Positions 8,106-16,940 of a stretch of 64,000 nucleotides of DNA are shown one piece after another. Where the stretch lies: positions 1 to 64,000 of the forward strand of contig NZ_JACIDI010000013.1 in assembly GCF_014196225.1 (NCBI RefSeq), in the 5' to 3' direction. The position numbers and the translations under genes are program-made. The notes beneath the pieces are model-generated. The model did not search any database. It saw only the letters and a program-made list of their open reading frames with translations, and was not told where the DNA came from. The stretch comes from Bacteroides pyogenes (GTDB taxonomy: Bacteria; Bacteroidota; Bacteroidia; Bacteroidales; Bacteroidaceae). Position 1 is the stretch's first letter. Each line of letters begins with the position of its first letter.

Positions 8106-9617
8106 ATGCAGATACATAACAATACATTGATAGCAGAATGCTCGGCTTACGATTTCAAGGAAATGTTGGAACGTAAGAAAGTAAAATCGTGGCTTAAATC
8201 CGTGTCGGCTTTCGCTAATACGGATGGTGGCAGTTTGTTCTATGGAGTGAATGATGACGGCATAATTGTAGGGTTGGAGAATCCACAAGCCGATGCTGAT
8301 TTTATCAGTGAAATGATAAAGGCAAGACTTGACCCTGTGCCGGAAGTTCAACTTATTCCGATAGAACATGAAGGGCATACCCTGCTTGAAGTGAAAGTAA
8401 AGGCAGGAATGCTTACACCTTATTACTATTATCAGGATGGGACACGTACCGCATATGTACGAGTTGGCAATGAAAGTGTAGAATGCAACTCCCAACAATT
8501 ACTTTCGTTGGTATTAAAAGGCACGCACATGACTTGGGATTCACTGCCTACCCAAGTGGATGCCAGCAAACATTCTTTCATCATCCTTGCCAATACTTTC
8601 CGTGAGCAAACCCATCAGGAATGGAACGATAAGTATTTGGAATCATTCGGACTAGTAACTCCTGATGGAAAACTGACCAATGCCGGATTGCTGTTTGTTG
8701 ATAATTGCACGATATTTCAATCGCGTATTTTCTGCACTCGTTGGACTGGACTCTATAAGGATGATGCTATCAGTTCCGTAGAGCATCGGGATAACCTTGT
8801 ATTGCTATTGAAATATGGCATGGACTTCATCAAGAACTACACTATGAGCGGATGGGTAAAGATGCCCAATTATCGCCTAAATCTTCCCGACTATTCCGAC
8901 CGTGCCATCTTTGAAGGAGTGGTAAACCACCTTATCCATAGAGATTATACTGTAATGGGCGGTGAAGTACATATCGACATTTATGATGACCGCGTAGAAC
9001 TGGTATCACCCGGTGCTATGCTTGACGGTACACAAATTCAAGACCGTGACATATACAAAGTGCCGTCCATGCGTCGTAATCCTGTCATTGCAGATGTGTT
9101 CACACAGTTGGATTATATGGAGAAACGTGGTTCCGGTTTACGCAAAATGCGAGAGCTTACAGAGAAATTACCTAATTTCTTGCAAGGAAAAGAACCACAA
9201 TATCAAACGGAAGCGACCTCCTTCTACACCACATTCTATAATCTGAACTGGGGCGAAAACGGAAGAATACCTGTGGAAGAAGTAGCCAATAGGGTAAATA
9301 GTACCCTCGAAAAGTACCCTGTAAATGAAGAAGGTTCGGAGAAAAAGTACCCTGTAAACGGAAATAGTACCCTCGAAAAGTACCCTGTAAATCGAAACAT
9401 CAACAAACCTGTTGGTAGAACGGCTCAACGTATTATAGATATGGTTATATCTAACCCGATGATAACTCGTGAGAAAATGGCAGAAGAATTGGGTATCTCT
9501 TTAGATGGTGTCAAGAAACAGATTAAAAATCTCCGTGGAAGAGGTATTCTTACACACGAAGGTTCTGATAAATCCGGCTATTGGCGCATTATTGTTAACC
9601 CTCAAACTGAGCAATAA
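8106..9617 (+). CDS. AlbA_2/HATPase_c_4 (divergent-AAA type) winged-helix regulator
   Basis: The protein has 503 residues from the ATG at 8106 (MQIHNNTLIAE). Residues ~5-130 form a Schlafen-type AlbA_2 domain (VKSWLKSVSAFANTDGG, then FYGVNDDG). Residues ~170-370 form the HATPase_c_4-type part (NAGLLFVDN, GVVNHLIHRDY, DRVELVSPG, DVFTQLDYMEKRGSGL). A linker of repeats (STLEKYPVN) leads to a C-terminal winged helix (TREKMAEELGISLDGVKKQIKNLRGRGIL). Proteins of this type regulate or accompany accessory operons and are frequent near restriction and defence genes. The next gene begins 4 bp after the stop, and the helicase and methyltransferase genes follow on the same strand. A regulatory or sensor role for that module is likely but unproven. 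Confidence 0.8.
   Translation: MQIHNNTLIAECSAYDFKEMLERKKVKSWLKSVSAFANTDGGSLFYGVNDDGIIVGLENPQADADFISEMIKARLDPVPEVQLIPIEHEGHTLLEVKVKAGMLTPYYYYQDGTRTAYVRVGNESVECNSQQLLSLVLKGTHMTWDSLPTQVDASKHSFIILANTFREQTHQEWNDKYLESFGLVTPDGKLTNAGLLFVDNCTIFQSRIFCTRWTGLYKDDAISSVEHRDNLVLLLKYGMDFIKNYTMSGWVKMPNYRLNLPDYSDRAIFEGVVNHLIHRDYTVMGGEVHIDIYDDRVELVSPGAMLDGTQIQDRDIYKVPSMRRNPVIADVFTQLDYMEKRGSGLRKMRELTEKLPNFLQGKEPQYQTEATSFYTTFYNLNWGENGRIPVEEVANRVNSTLEKYPVNEEGSEKKYPVNGNSTLEKYPVNRNINKPVGRTAQRIIDMVISNPMITREKMAEELGISLDGVKKQIKNLRGRGILTHEGSDKSGYWRIIVNPQTEQ
9297..9392 (+). repeat. In-frame repeat inside the regulator gene
   Basis: A 30-bp unit at 9297-9326 recurs exactly at 9363-9392, with a third partial copy at 9341-9359. 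It encodes STLEKYPVN / KKYPVN repeats in the linker between the ATPase-like and winged-helix domains. Confidence 0.85.
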
Positions 9618-9621
9618 ACCT

Positions 9622-10329
9622 ATGGGAACACCTTTCATACCACTCGGTGCAATAATTGCCGCTTTGATTATCGCCTTTCTGTTTGCTTCCTTACCGCAGG
9701 TAAACCACAAGACGCGATACAGGGTACTTTATGCAATAGCCATCATCATGTTATTAGCCGTTATTCCTATCAGTGAGTATATGGCTGAGGACACCAAAAA
9801 TTCAAACAACAATTACCTGCTTGTTCTGATATTCGATATTGCAGTAGGGTATTTCTGTATGTACATTGCTGCTTTGCTGAAATTCAATGTTCTTAAACGA
9901 AAGAACCAAGCATTAGAAAATGCCTTGACAGAAAAGCAACAAGAAAATGTAGCAATCCTATTGGAGCATCAAAACGAAAAACAACAAGCACTTCAGCAAA
10001 GAGAGTTTGAATGGTTAGCTGGGAAAATAAAGATGTTTACCGAAGAAGAACAGGAAGCTATTCTTTCCAGTGCTCTATCATTTGCTGAACATGACTTGAT
10101 AGTTGCTCCCTCAATAAGTATACAGCCCAAAGAAACATGTAGTCAGCAAGAACTAATGTACTTTGTCTGCTCTGCTTTTTACAATATGGATAAAAGTCGT
10201 AGTGAAGTTGTGGGTTTCTTATATAAAGTTTTTCCTCTCTATTTTCCTGCTGGAGAAAGTGCATTGGCTAAAAAGATGCCGGGATTGGAGAAAGTTAAGG
10301 AAAGGAGAGAAAAAGAAAATGCTCAATAA
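9622..10329 (+). CDS. Membrane protein with cytoplasmic coiled coil, unknown function
   Basis: The protein has 235 residues from the ATG at 9622 (MGTPFIPLG), 4 bp after the regulator stop. Three hydrophobic segments lie near residues 5-25, 37-55 and 68-90. A long Gln/Glu-rich coiled coil (residues ~95-145, ENALTEKQQ...LEHQNEKQQALQQREFEW) follows, then a small globular domain. No catalytic motif is visible. Translational coupling to the regulator and co-orientation with the helicase and methyltransferase suggest it belongs to the same module, perhaps as a membrane sensor or anchor. It could also be unrelated cargo. Confidence 0.65.
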   Translation: MGTPFIPLGAIIAALIIAFLFASLPQVNHKTRYRVLYAIAIIMLLAVIPISEYMAEDTKNSNNNYLLVLIFDIAVGYFCMYIAALLKFNVLKRKNQALENALTEKQQENVAILLEHQNEKQQALQQREFEWLAGKIKMFTEEEQEAILSSALSFAEHDLIVAPSISIQPKETCSQQELMYFVCSAFYNMDKSRSEVVGFLYKVFPLYFPAGESALAKKMPGLEKVKERREKENAQ

Positions 10330-10383
10330 CAATTAGTATTATTAGCGTCACTTATTTCTAATTAAATTTTAATACGAATAATA

Positions 10384-13300
10384 ATGAGTACAAAATTTTT
10401 CACAAACAGCACAGGAAACACCTTGTTTGATAAATTCAAAGGTATTGCTGCTGATATGATAAATTTCGATAGTTTTTTAGCAGTTGTTGGATTTTTTCGC
10501 TCATCTGGTTATTTTAAATTACGAAAAGAGTTGGGTAATGTATCAGAAATTAAAATATTGGTAGGCATTAATATTGATGATATTTTTCGCAAACACAATA
10601 AAGCTCTATTGATGTTAGCAGACGAAGATAAAGCGAAAGAAATCTATCACAACGGCTTCAAAGAGGACATTATTAATGCCCAATATTCTCCTGAAGTAGA
10701 AGAGGGTATTTTACAGATGTGTAAAGACCTTGTTTCAGGACGCTTACAAATGCGTATCCACGCTACTAAAAACCTGCACGCTAAATTCTATCTCTGTTTG
10801 CCACAAAATCATAGCGAACATAGCGATGGTTGGGTTATTATGGGATCGTCAAATATCTCTGATTCGGGTTTAGGCATTAAGCAACCACCACAATACGAAC
10901 TTAATGTAGCGATGAAAGACTTTGACGATGTGAAGTATTGCTCTGATGAGTTTTGGGCTTTGTGGAATGAAGCTGTGCCATTGACTGTAGAAGATATTGA
11001 AGAGTACAAGAAGAAAACATATTTGGGTTATCAGCCAACGCCATACGAACTATACATAAAAGTGCTTATCGATACTTTTGGCGACCAAGTGGAAGATGAT
11101 TTTTCCATTCAGTTGCCCGATGGTGTCAAGGATTTGAAATATCAGAAAGATGCCGTTATTCAAGGCTATCAGATGCTGATGCAGCATAACGGCTTGTTCC
11201 TTGCTGATGTTGTAGGTTTGGGAAAGACTATGATTGCTACAATGATAGCCAAGCGATTTGTAGAGGCTAACGGTAAAAACACCAATATCCTTGTTGTTTA
11301 TCCTCCTGCTCTGGAAGACAACTGGAGAAATACATTCAAGTTGTTCGGCATCTACAAAAAAGCTCAGTTTATCACTAATGGTAGCCTATCCAAAGTTCTT
11401 GACGGTAAAGACAACTACAAGGATAAAGAGGAGTTTGACCTAATCATTGTCGATGAAGCACACGGTTTCCGTAGCGATAGTTCGGGCAAGTATGACGAGT
11501 TGCAGAAGATATGCAAGTCTCCTTGCATAAATATGGGCTTATTGAAGAGTTCACAGAAGAAAGTGATGCTTCTTTCAGCAACTCCGCTCAACAACCGTCC
11601 CGATGATTTGCAGAATCAATTATTGCTGTTCCAAAACAGTCAGAGTTGTACCATTGATGGAGTTCCAAACCTCAAAGGTTTCTTCTCAGAACACATATTG
11701 GACTACAAGCGATTGATGCGTGAACGTGACCAGCGTGATGTTACATCCGAAGTGGATAAAATATATGAGCAAATCCGTAGTAAGGTTATCGACAAAGTAA
11801 CAGTTCGTCGTACACGCAACAACATTCTAAATGACCCTGATTATAGAGCAGACATCAAGTCTCAGGGCATCATATTCCCCAATATTCTGCCACCTAACGA
11901 ATTGGAGTACGTGATGGACTCCGACACAAGTAATCGTTTCTACGAAACATTGAAACAATTAACCGATGGGAAAACAGATGAGAATCCAGAGGGCAAGGGA
12001 CTAACTTATGCTCGTTATCGTGCAGTAGAGTTTTTGAAGCTTGAATATCGTAACAAGTACAAGAATGCTGTACATATCGGTCAGACATTGGCAGCTATCT
12101 ATCGTGTCCATATGGTAAAGCGATTGGAGAGTAGTTTCTATGCTTTCAAGAAGTCGCTCCGCACACTTCTTCGTATCACAACCGATATGATTAAGATGTT
12201 TGAAGAGGACAAGGTTATCATTGCTCCTGACTTGAAAGTAAAAGATCTTCAAGCAAAGAATATGGAACTTGACGAGATTATAGAGTATGCTATTACAAAA
12301 GGATATGCCACAGAAGATATACTCTTTACCGCAGATGCTTTCAGTTCCGACTTTATTGAAATGCTCCATCACGACCGTGAGATATTGGAACAACTCAATG
12401 CAGATTGGGAGAAAGAAAATGACGACCCAAAATTCGATAAGTTCCAAGAAAACCTTACTCATAACTTCTTCGATAAAGAGAGAAATCCATCGGGCAAATT
12501 GGTATTGTTCTCCGAAAGTGTAGATACACTGAACTATTTGTACGATAGACTTACAAAGGAAATTGGTCGTTCCGATGTCTTAATGGCTACAGCAGCCAAC
12601 CGCAATCGTTTGGGGCAGACCATCAAGGAAAATTTTGATGCAAACTTTGACAGCGATTCTATGAGGTACAACATTATCATTACCTCTGATGTGTTAGCGG
12701 AAGGTGTGAACTTGCATCGTTCTAATGTGATTGTCAATTATGATTCGCCTTGGAACGCTACCCGATTGATGCAGCGCATTGGTCGTGTAAACCGTATCGG
12801 ATCAGTTGCTACCAACATCTACAACTATATGTTCTACCCATCTCAACAAGGAGATAAAGAAATTCAGTTATATAAGAATGCCCTTGTCAAGTTGCAAGGT
12901 TTCCATTCGGCATTTGGCGAAGATGCACAAATCTACTCCAAAGAGGAGATTGTAAAGGAGTTCCAGATGTTCGATAGCAATGTAAAGGATAGCATTGACA
13001 AGAAAATTGCCCTATTGCGTGAGGTGCGTGAACTCTATAATAGCGACCGCAAACTGTATCACAAAATCAAGGCACTGCCAATGAAGAGCCGTGTAATGCG
13101 TGATACAGGAAAGCATAGCGGTAAGTCTATAATATTTGTTTCTTCCAATGTTAAAACAGAGTTCTATTTGGCATCAGCAACTAGTGCGGAGGTTATTGAC
13201 TTCCTTGAAGCAGTAAAATATCTCAAAGCGAAGCCAGAAGAACAGCCTGTGCCATTTTCTAAAGAAGAGCAACACTACAAACATGTAAATAGTGCATTAG

Positions 13301-13677
13301 CTCAATATACGACCGAATATGTGGAGGCTGCCGATACATCATCCATCAACCGCACTGACCTTGGCAAGACTTCGCTTGAAGCCAACAAGTTCTTGCGCAC
13401 CATCAAGCAGATAACAACCGATAATGAATTGAAATCACAATGCGATGTGTTGATGGGATATATCAATGAAGGTATCTACGCCCAGCTACCTCGTTACTTG
13501 AAAGCTTTGTCTCGTGAATACAAGAGCGACCGTGCAAAGATGAAGCAAGATGAGTATTGTTTACAAAACAAAATATCGGAACTACTTGGTGAGTATCAGA
13601 CGATGAACAAGGAGCAACGCCACGATGCACAAGATATTTCCAATCCTCAAATCATTATTTCAGAGAGTTTCAAATAA
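10384..13677 (+). CDS. Phospholipase D-like nuclease fused to a SNF2-type SF2 helicase
   Basis: The protein has 1,097 residues. The N-terminal ~200 residues form a PLD-like domain with one HxK motif (HAK at 132-134) and a following GSSN. The helicase core then begins: Walker A with GKT at 280-282, DEAH at 357-360, motif III LLSATPLNN, and motifs V/VI with SDVLAEGVNLHRSNVIVNYD and QRIGRVNRIG near residue 800. The C-terminal ~270 residues are helical and unassigned. PLD-helicase proteins paired with N6-adenine methyltransferases occur in DISARM-like and other helicase-methylase defence systems. The predicted role is to scan or translocate along unmodified invading DNA and cut it. The methyltransferase gene follows after 26 bp, so the two should be co-expressed. 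Confidence 0.85.
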   Translation: MSTKFFTNSTGNTLFDKFKGIAADMINFDSFLAVVGFFRSSGYFKLRKELGNVSEIKILVGINIDDIFRKHNKALLMLADEDKAKEIYHNGFKEDIINAQYSPEVEEGILQMCKDLVSGRLQMRIHATKNLHAKFYLCLPQNHSEHSDGWVIMGSSNISDSGLGIKQPPQYELNVAMKDFDDVKYCSDEFWALWNEAVPLTVEDIEEYKKKTYLGYQPTPYELYIKVLIDTFGDQVEDDFSIQLPDGVKDLKYQKDAVIQGYQMLMQHNGLFLADVVGLGKTMIATMIAKRFVEANGKNTNILVVYPPALEDNWRNTFKLFGIYKKAQFITNGSLSKVLDGKDNYKDKEEFDLIIVDEAHGFRSDSSGKYDELQKICKSPCINMGLLKSSQKKVMLLSATPLNNRPDDLQNQLLLFQNSQSCTIDGVPNLKGFFSEHILDYKRLMRERDQRDVTSEVDKIYEQIRSKVIDKVTVRRTRNNILNDPDYRADIKSQGIIFPNILPPNELEYVMDSDTSNRFYETLKQLTDGKTDENPEGKGLTYARYRAVEFLKLEYRNKYKNAVHIGQTLAAIYRVHMVKRLESSFYAFKKSLRTLLRITTDMIKMFEEDKVIIAPDLKVKDLQAKNMELDEIIEYAITKGYATEDILFTADAFSSDFIEMLHHDREILEQLNADWEKENDDPKFDKFQENLTHNFFDKERNPSGKLVLFSESVDTLNYLYDRLTKEIGRSDVLMATAANRNRLGQTIKENFDANFDSDSMRYNIIITSDVLAEGVNLHRSNVIVNYDSPWNATRLMQRIGRVNRIGSVATNIYNYMFYPSQQGDKEIQLYKNALVKLQGFHSAFGEDAQIYSKEEIVKEFQMFDSNVKDSIDKKIALLREVRELYNSDRKLYHKIKALPMKSRVMRDTGKHSGKSIIFVSSNVKTEFYLASATSAEVIDFLEAVKYLKAKPEEQPVPFSKEEQHYKHVNSALAQYTTEYVEAADTSSINRTDLGKTSLEANKFLRTIKQITTDNELKSQCDVLMGYINEGIYAQLPRYLKALSREYKSDRAKMKQDEYCLQNKISELLGEYQTMNKEQRHDAQDISNPQIIISESFK

Positions 13678-13703
13678 ATCACTCACTATAAACCAATATT
13701 ACT

Positions 13704-16700
13704 ATGGCAACTATATATACTACAGATAGTTTAAGAAACCTGTTCCGATCGTCATTCAACTTGACACAATGGTATAGCTTTTCGCAACACTTTTTCAATG
13801 TAAGTGAATTGAAGAAGAAACCTGAAAGAATTATTGAGAACACTTCGGATGAGGGCTACTATTTAGGCAACATAAATACTACCGATAGTTACCGTATCGG
13901 TTTGTTTCAATATAACATCTCAAAAGGTTCAGTTGCTAACAAGCGTGTGGGGCTTCGCAATCTTGTAAAATCATTTATCAATCCTACTTGGGGTGAGTTT
14001 GATGCAGCATTGGTGGTGTTCGACAGTGGCGACCATTGGCGTTTGTCATTCATTTGTGATATTAAGGGCGAAGCGACATCACCCAAACGATATACGTATG
14101 TTTTCGGTAGTGATAATCTGCTATACCGAACACCTATTGAGCGTTTCAACTTCTTGAAAAAGAAAGGTGTATCATTTGAGAATTTGAAAATAGCCTTCTC
14201 CGTTGAAGCTCTCTCTGATGAGTTCTTTAATAAATACCGTGAACAATACGCTGATTTCATTCAATACATTACAGGCAAGCGGTTCGTTAAAGTAGGTAGC
14301 AAGTGGGAAGAAAAGGTGCTTGGCGAGCCTAATGCTGCATTGATGCAAGCATTTGACCACAACGAAAAGAAAATTCGTGATTATGTAAAGAAGATGATGG
14401 GACGAATCACCTTCCTACACTTCTTGCAGCGCAAAGGCTGGATGTGTGGCGACCTCAACTACATGCAGAATATGTTTGAGAACTCGGCATACAAAAACGA
14501 TTATCTTGATTCTGTTCTTGAACCTCTGTTCTTCGGTATATTGAATACTAAACCTGCGGAACGTGAAGCTCTATTTGCTAATTACGGCTGGGATAAGTCT
14601 TTGCTTGCCGAGTGGAAAGATATTCCATATCTCAATGGTGGTTTGTTTGAACGTGATACGGAAGATGAGCCAGAGAGCCGTTTCCCTTCTGAATACTTCA
14701 AACGCTTGTTCCAATTCTTCAGCGAGTATAATTTTACCATTGATGAGAACGACCCTAATGATGCCGAGGTCGGTGTTGACCCCGAAATGTTGGGTAAAAT
14801 CTTCGAAAACTTGCTTGAAGACAACAAAGATAAAGGAGCGTTCTACACTCCGAAGGAGATTGTACGCTATATGTGCCAGGAATCGCTTATTGCCTATCTT
14901 GAAACCAATACAAGCGTGGCAAAAGATAAGATTCGCAAATTCGTTCTTTCTCCCGAAGATGGTGTAGCTGACATTCCTGATAATAAGAAGCCAAAACTAC
15001 TTACAGCACTTGAAGAGGTGAAGATTTGCGACCCTGCCATCGGTTCTGGTGCATTCCCTATGGGTTTGCTTAATGAATTGTTGCATTGTCGTGAAGTGTT
15101 GAGCGGCGAGTGTTATGACCGTGCCGAAATTAAGAAGAGTATTATCCAAAACAACATCTATGGTGTAGATATTGAGAAAGGTGCTGTTGATATTGCCCGT
15201 TTGCGTTTCTGGCTTTCAATCGTAGTTGATGAGGAAACACCATCGCCATTGCCTAACCTTGACTATAAAATTATGCAAGGTAATTCGCTTGTTGAAAATT
15301 TTACAGGTGTGGATTTAAGCAAACTTACATACGAAAAAGAGTACAAGAATGACAAAGGGGACTTCTCTCTTTTTGATGATGAGAAGAACCGTTTGCAAAA
15401 GACAGTTTCACATCTGTTATCAACATACTACTTTTGTTACGACCACGATAAAAAGGTAAAACTGCAACAAGAGATTTCAGATGCTATCAACCAACAATTA
15501 GAAGTACAATTCATAAATCCTGAGATACTCGCAGAACTTAAAAAAATTAATCTTGCGGCAAATTCCCAGTTCTTTTTGTGGCACACATGGTTTAGAGATG
15601 TGTTCAATCTCTCTTCTGAAGATAATGGTTTTGATATTGTAATTGGTAATCCACCATACATTCAGTTACAGAATAATGAGGGAGAGCTTGCAAAACTATT
15701 AGGAAATTGCAATTTTGAAACATTTACCCGTACAGGTGATATTTATTGCTTATTCTATGAAAAAGGATGGCAAATGCTTAAGCAGAATGGACATTTGTGT
15801 TTTATCACGTCCAATAAATGGATGCGCGCTGGATATGGAGAAAAGACACGTTTGTTTTTTTCGACTAAAACGAATCCAAAACTATTGATAGACTTTGCTG
15901 GAACGAAAATCTTTGATGCTGCTACTGTTGATACAAATATTCTACTCTTTGAGAAGGGGCAAAACAAGCATAATACCATTTGTGCCATAACTGATAAGCA
16001 AGGAAAAAGTTGCTTAAATAATTTGAGCGTTTTTGTACAGCAACAGGGTGTGGAGTGTGATTTTACTTGCTCTGACTCATGGGTGATATTGTCTCCCATA
16101 GAACAGATCATTAAACAGAGGATAGAGGCAGTAGGTACTCCACTCAAGGATTGGGACATTCAAATCAACTATGGTATAAAGACAGGCTTCAATGACGCTT
16201 TTATCATAAATACAGAAAAGCGTAATGAAATTCTCGCTCGTTGTCAATCGGAAGAAGAGCGTGTAAGAACGGCTGAACTTATACGACCGATTCTTCGTGG
16301 CAGAGACATCAAGAGATATGGATATGAATGGGCTAATAAATATCTCATAGCTACCTTTCCATCACATCACTATGATATAGAGCAGTACCCTGCCGTAAAA
16401 CAACATCTTCTTTCGTTCGGCAAAGAAAGACTGGAACAAACTGGTAAGACCTATACCGTCGATGGTAAAAAGGTCAAGGCTCGCAAGAAAACTAATAACA
16501 AATGGTTTGAAACACAAGACAGCATCAGTTATTGGGAGGATTTTAATAAGCCAAAAATCATGTATCCTAATATGACAAAATATATGCCATTTTATTATGA
16601 TGAAAAAGCATTTTATCAAAACGACAAATCGTTTATGATAACAGGAAAACATGTCTCATATTTAACAGCATTTCTAAACTCTTCATTATTCAAATTTTGT

Positions 16701-16940
16701 TTTCGTGATAATTTTCCTGAATTACTAGGTGGTACAAGAGAACTAAGAAAAATATTCTTTGATAAGATACCAGTTCTTGAAGTATCAGACAAAATTGATA
16801 ATATATTTAAAGAAGCTATAACCCAACTACAATTAGATTATAGCAAAGAACAAGCAATAGCTATTGATAATCTATTGTTTGATTTGTATAATCTAACCAT
16901 AGAGGAGCGTAAGGTAGTTGGTTATATAGAGATTAACTAA
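13704..16940 (+). CDS. N6-adenine DNA methyltransferase (Eco57I/type IIG-like) with an invertible C-terminal specificity region
   Basis: The protein has 1,078 residues. The N-terminal ~350 residues are unassigned. The catalytic core starts at LGKIFENLLEDNKDKGAFYTP, then has the SAM-binding motif DPAIGSGAFP (from residue 443), YGVDIEKGAVDIARLR, and catalytic NPPY (649-652). The last third is a TaqI-like specificity region. Residues ~774-878 are encoded by the left arm of a 314-bp inverted repeat; residues 879-1078 are the variable part. An alternative end is encoded on the other strand, tail to tail, with stop codons overlapping by 8 bp. After inversion the protein would be about 1,082 residues. 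It probably modifies self DNA for the PLD-helicase. I see no convincing nuclease motif within it. Confidence 0.9.
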   Translation: MATIYTTDSLRNLFRSSFNLTQWYSFSQHFFNVSELKKKPERIIENTSDEGYYLGNINTTDSYRIGLFQYNISKGSVANKRVGLRNLVKSFINPTWGEFDAALVVFDSGDHWRLSFICDIKGEATSPKRYTYVFGSDNLLYRTPIERFNFLKKKGVSFENLKIAFSVEALSDEFFNKYREQYADFIQYITGKRFVKVGSKWEEKVLGEPNAALMQAFDHNEKKIRDYVKKMMGRITFLHFLQRKGWMCGDLNYMQNMFENSAYKNDYLDSVLEPLFFGILNTKPAEREALFANYGWDKSLLAEWKDIPYLNGGLFERDTEDEPESRFPSEYFKRLFQFFSEYNFTIDENDPNDAEVGVDPEMLGKIFENLLEDNKDKGAFYTPKEIVRYMCQESLIAYLETNTSVAKDKIRKFVLSPEDGVADIPDNKKPKLLTALEEVKICDPAIGSGAFPMGLLNELLHCREVLSGECYDRAEIKKSIIQNNIYGVDIEKGAVDIARLRFWLSIVVDEETPSPLPNLDYKIMQGNSLVENFTGVDLSKLTYEKEYKNDKGDFSLFDDEKNRLQKTVSHLLSTYYFCYDHDKKVKLQQEISDAINQQLEVQFINPEILAELKKINLAANSQFFLWHTWFRDVFNLSSEDNGFDIVIGNPPYIQLQNNEGELAKLLGNCNFETFTRTGDIYCLFYEKGWQMLKQNGHLCFITSNKWMRAGYGEKTRLFFSTKTNPKLLIDFAGTKIFDAATVDTNILLFEKGQNKHNTICAITDKQGKSCLNNLSVFVQQQGVECDFTCSDSWVILSPIEQIIKQRIEAVGTPLKDWDIQINYGIKTGFNDAFIINTEKRNEILARCQSEEERVRTAELIRPILRGRDIKRYGYEWANKYLIATFPSHHYDIEQYPAVKQHLLSFGKERLEQTGKTYTVDGKKVKARKKTNNKWFETQDSISYWEDFNKPKIMYPNMTKYMPFYYDEKAFYQNDKSFMITGKHVSYLTAFLNSSLFKFCFRDNFPELLGGTRELRKIFFDKIPVLEVSDKIDNIFKEAITQLQLDYSKEQAIAIDNLLFDLYNLTIEERKVVGYIEIN
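16024..16337 (+). repeat. Left arm of the invertible segment
   Basis: This 314-bp stretch matches the complement of 17548-17861 without gaps and with few mismatches. The first ~200 bp are almost perfect (one AGG/AAG difference seen); divergence increases slightly near codons for ARCQS/ANCLT and stops sharply after TGGGC(T/C)AAT. It lies in the methyltransferase reading frame. Confidence 0.92.
16029..16044. promoter_or_regulatory. Candidate invertase crossover site, left
   Basis: GTTTTTGTACAGCAAC is an imperfect palindrome (12 of 16 positions symmetric, GTTnnTGTACAnnAAC). It sits at the outer edge of the arm and is repeated exactly at 17841-17856. Serine recombinases use short dyads with a 2-bp centre. 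Assignment is by position and symmetry only. Confidence 0.35.
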
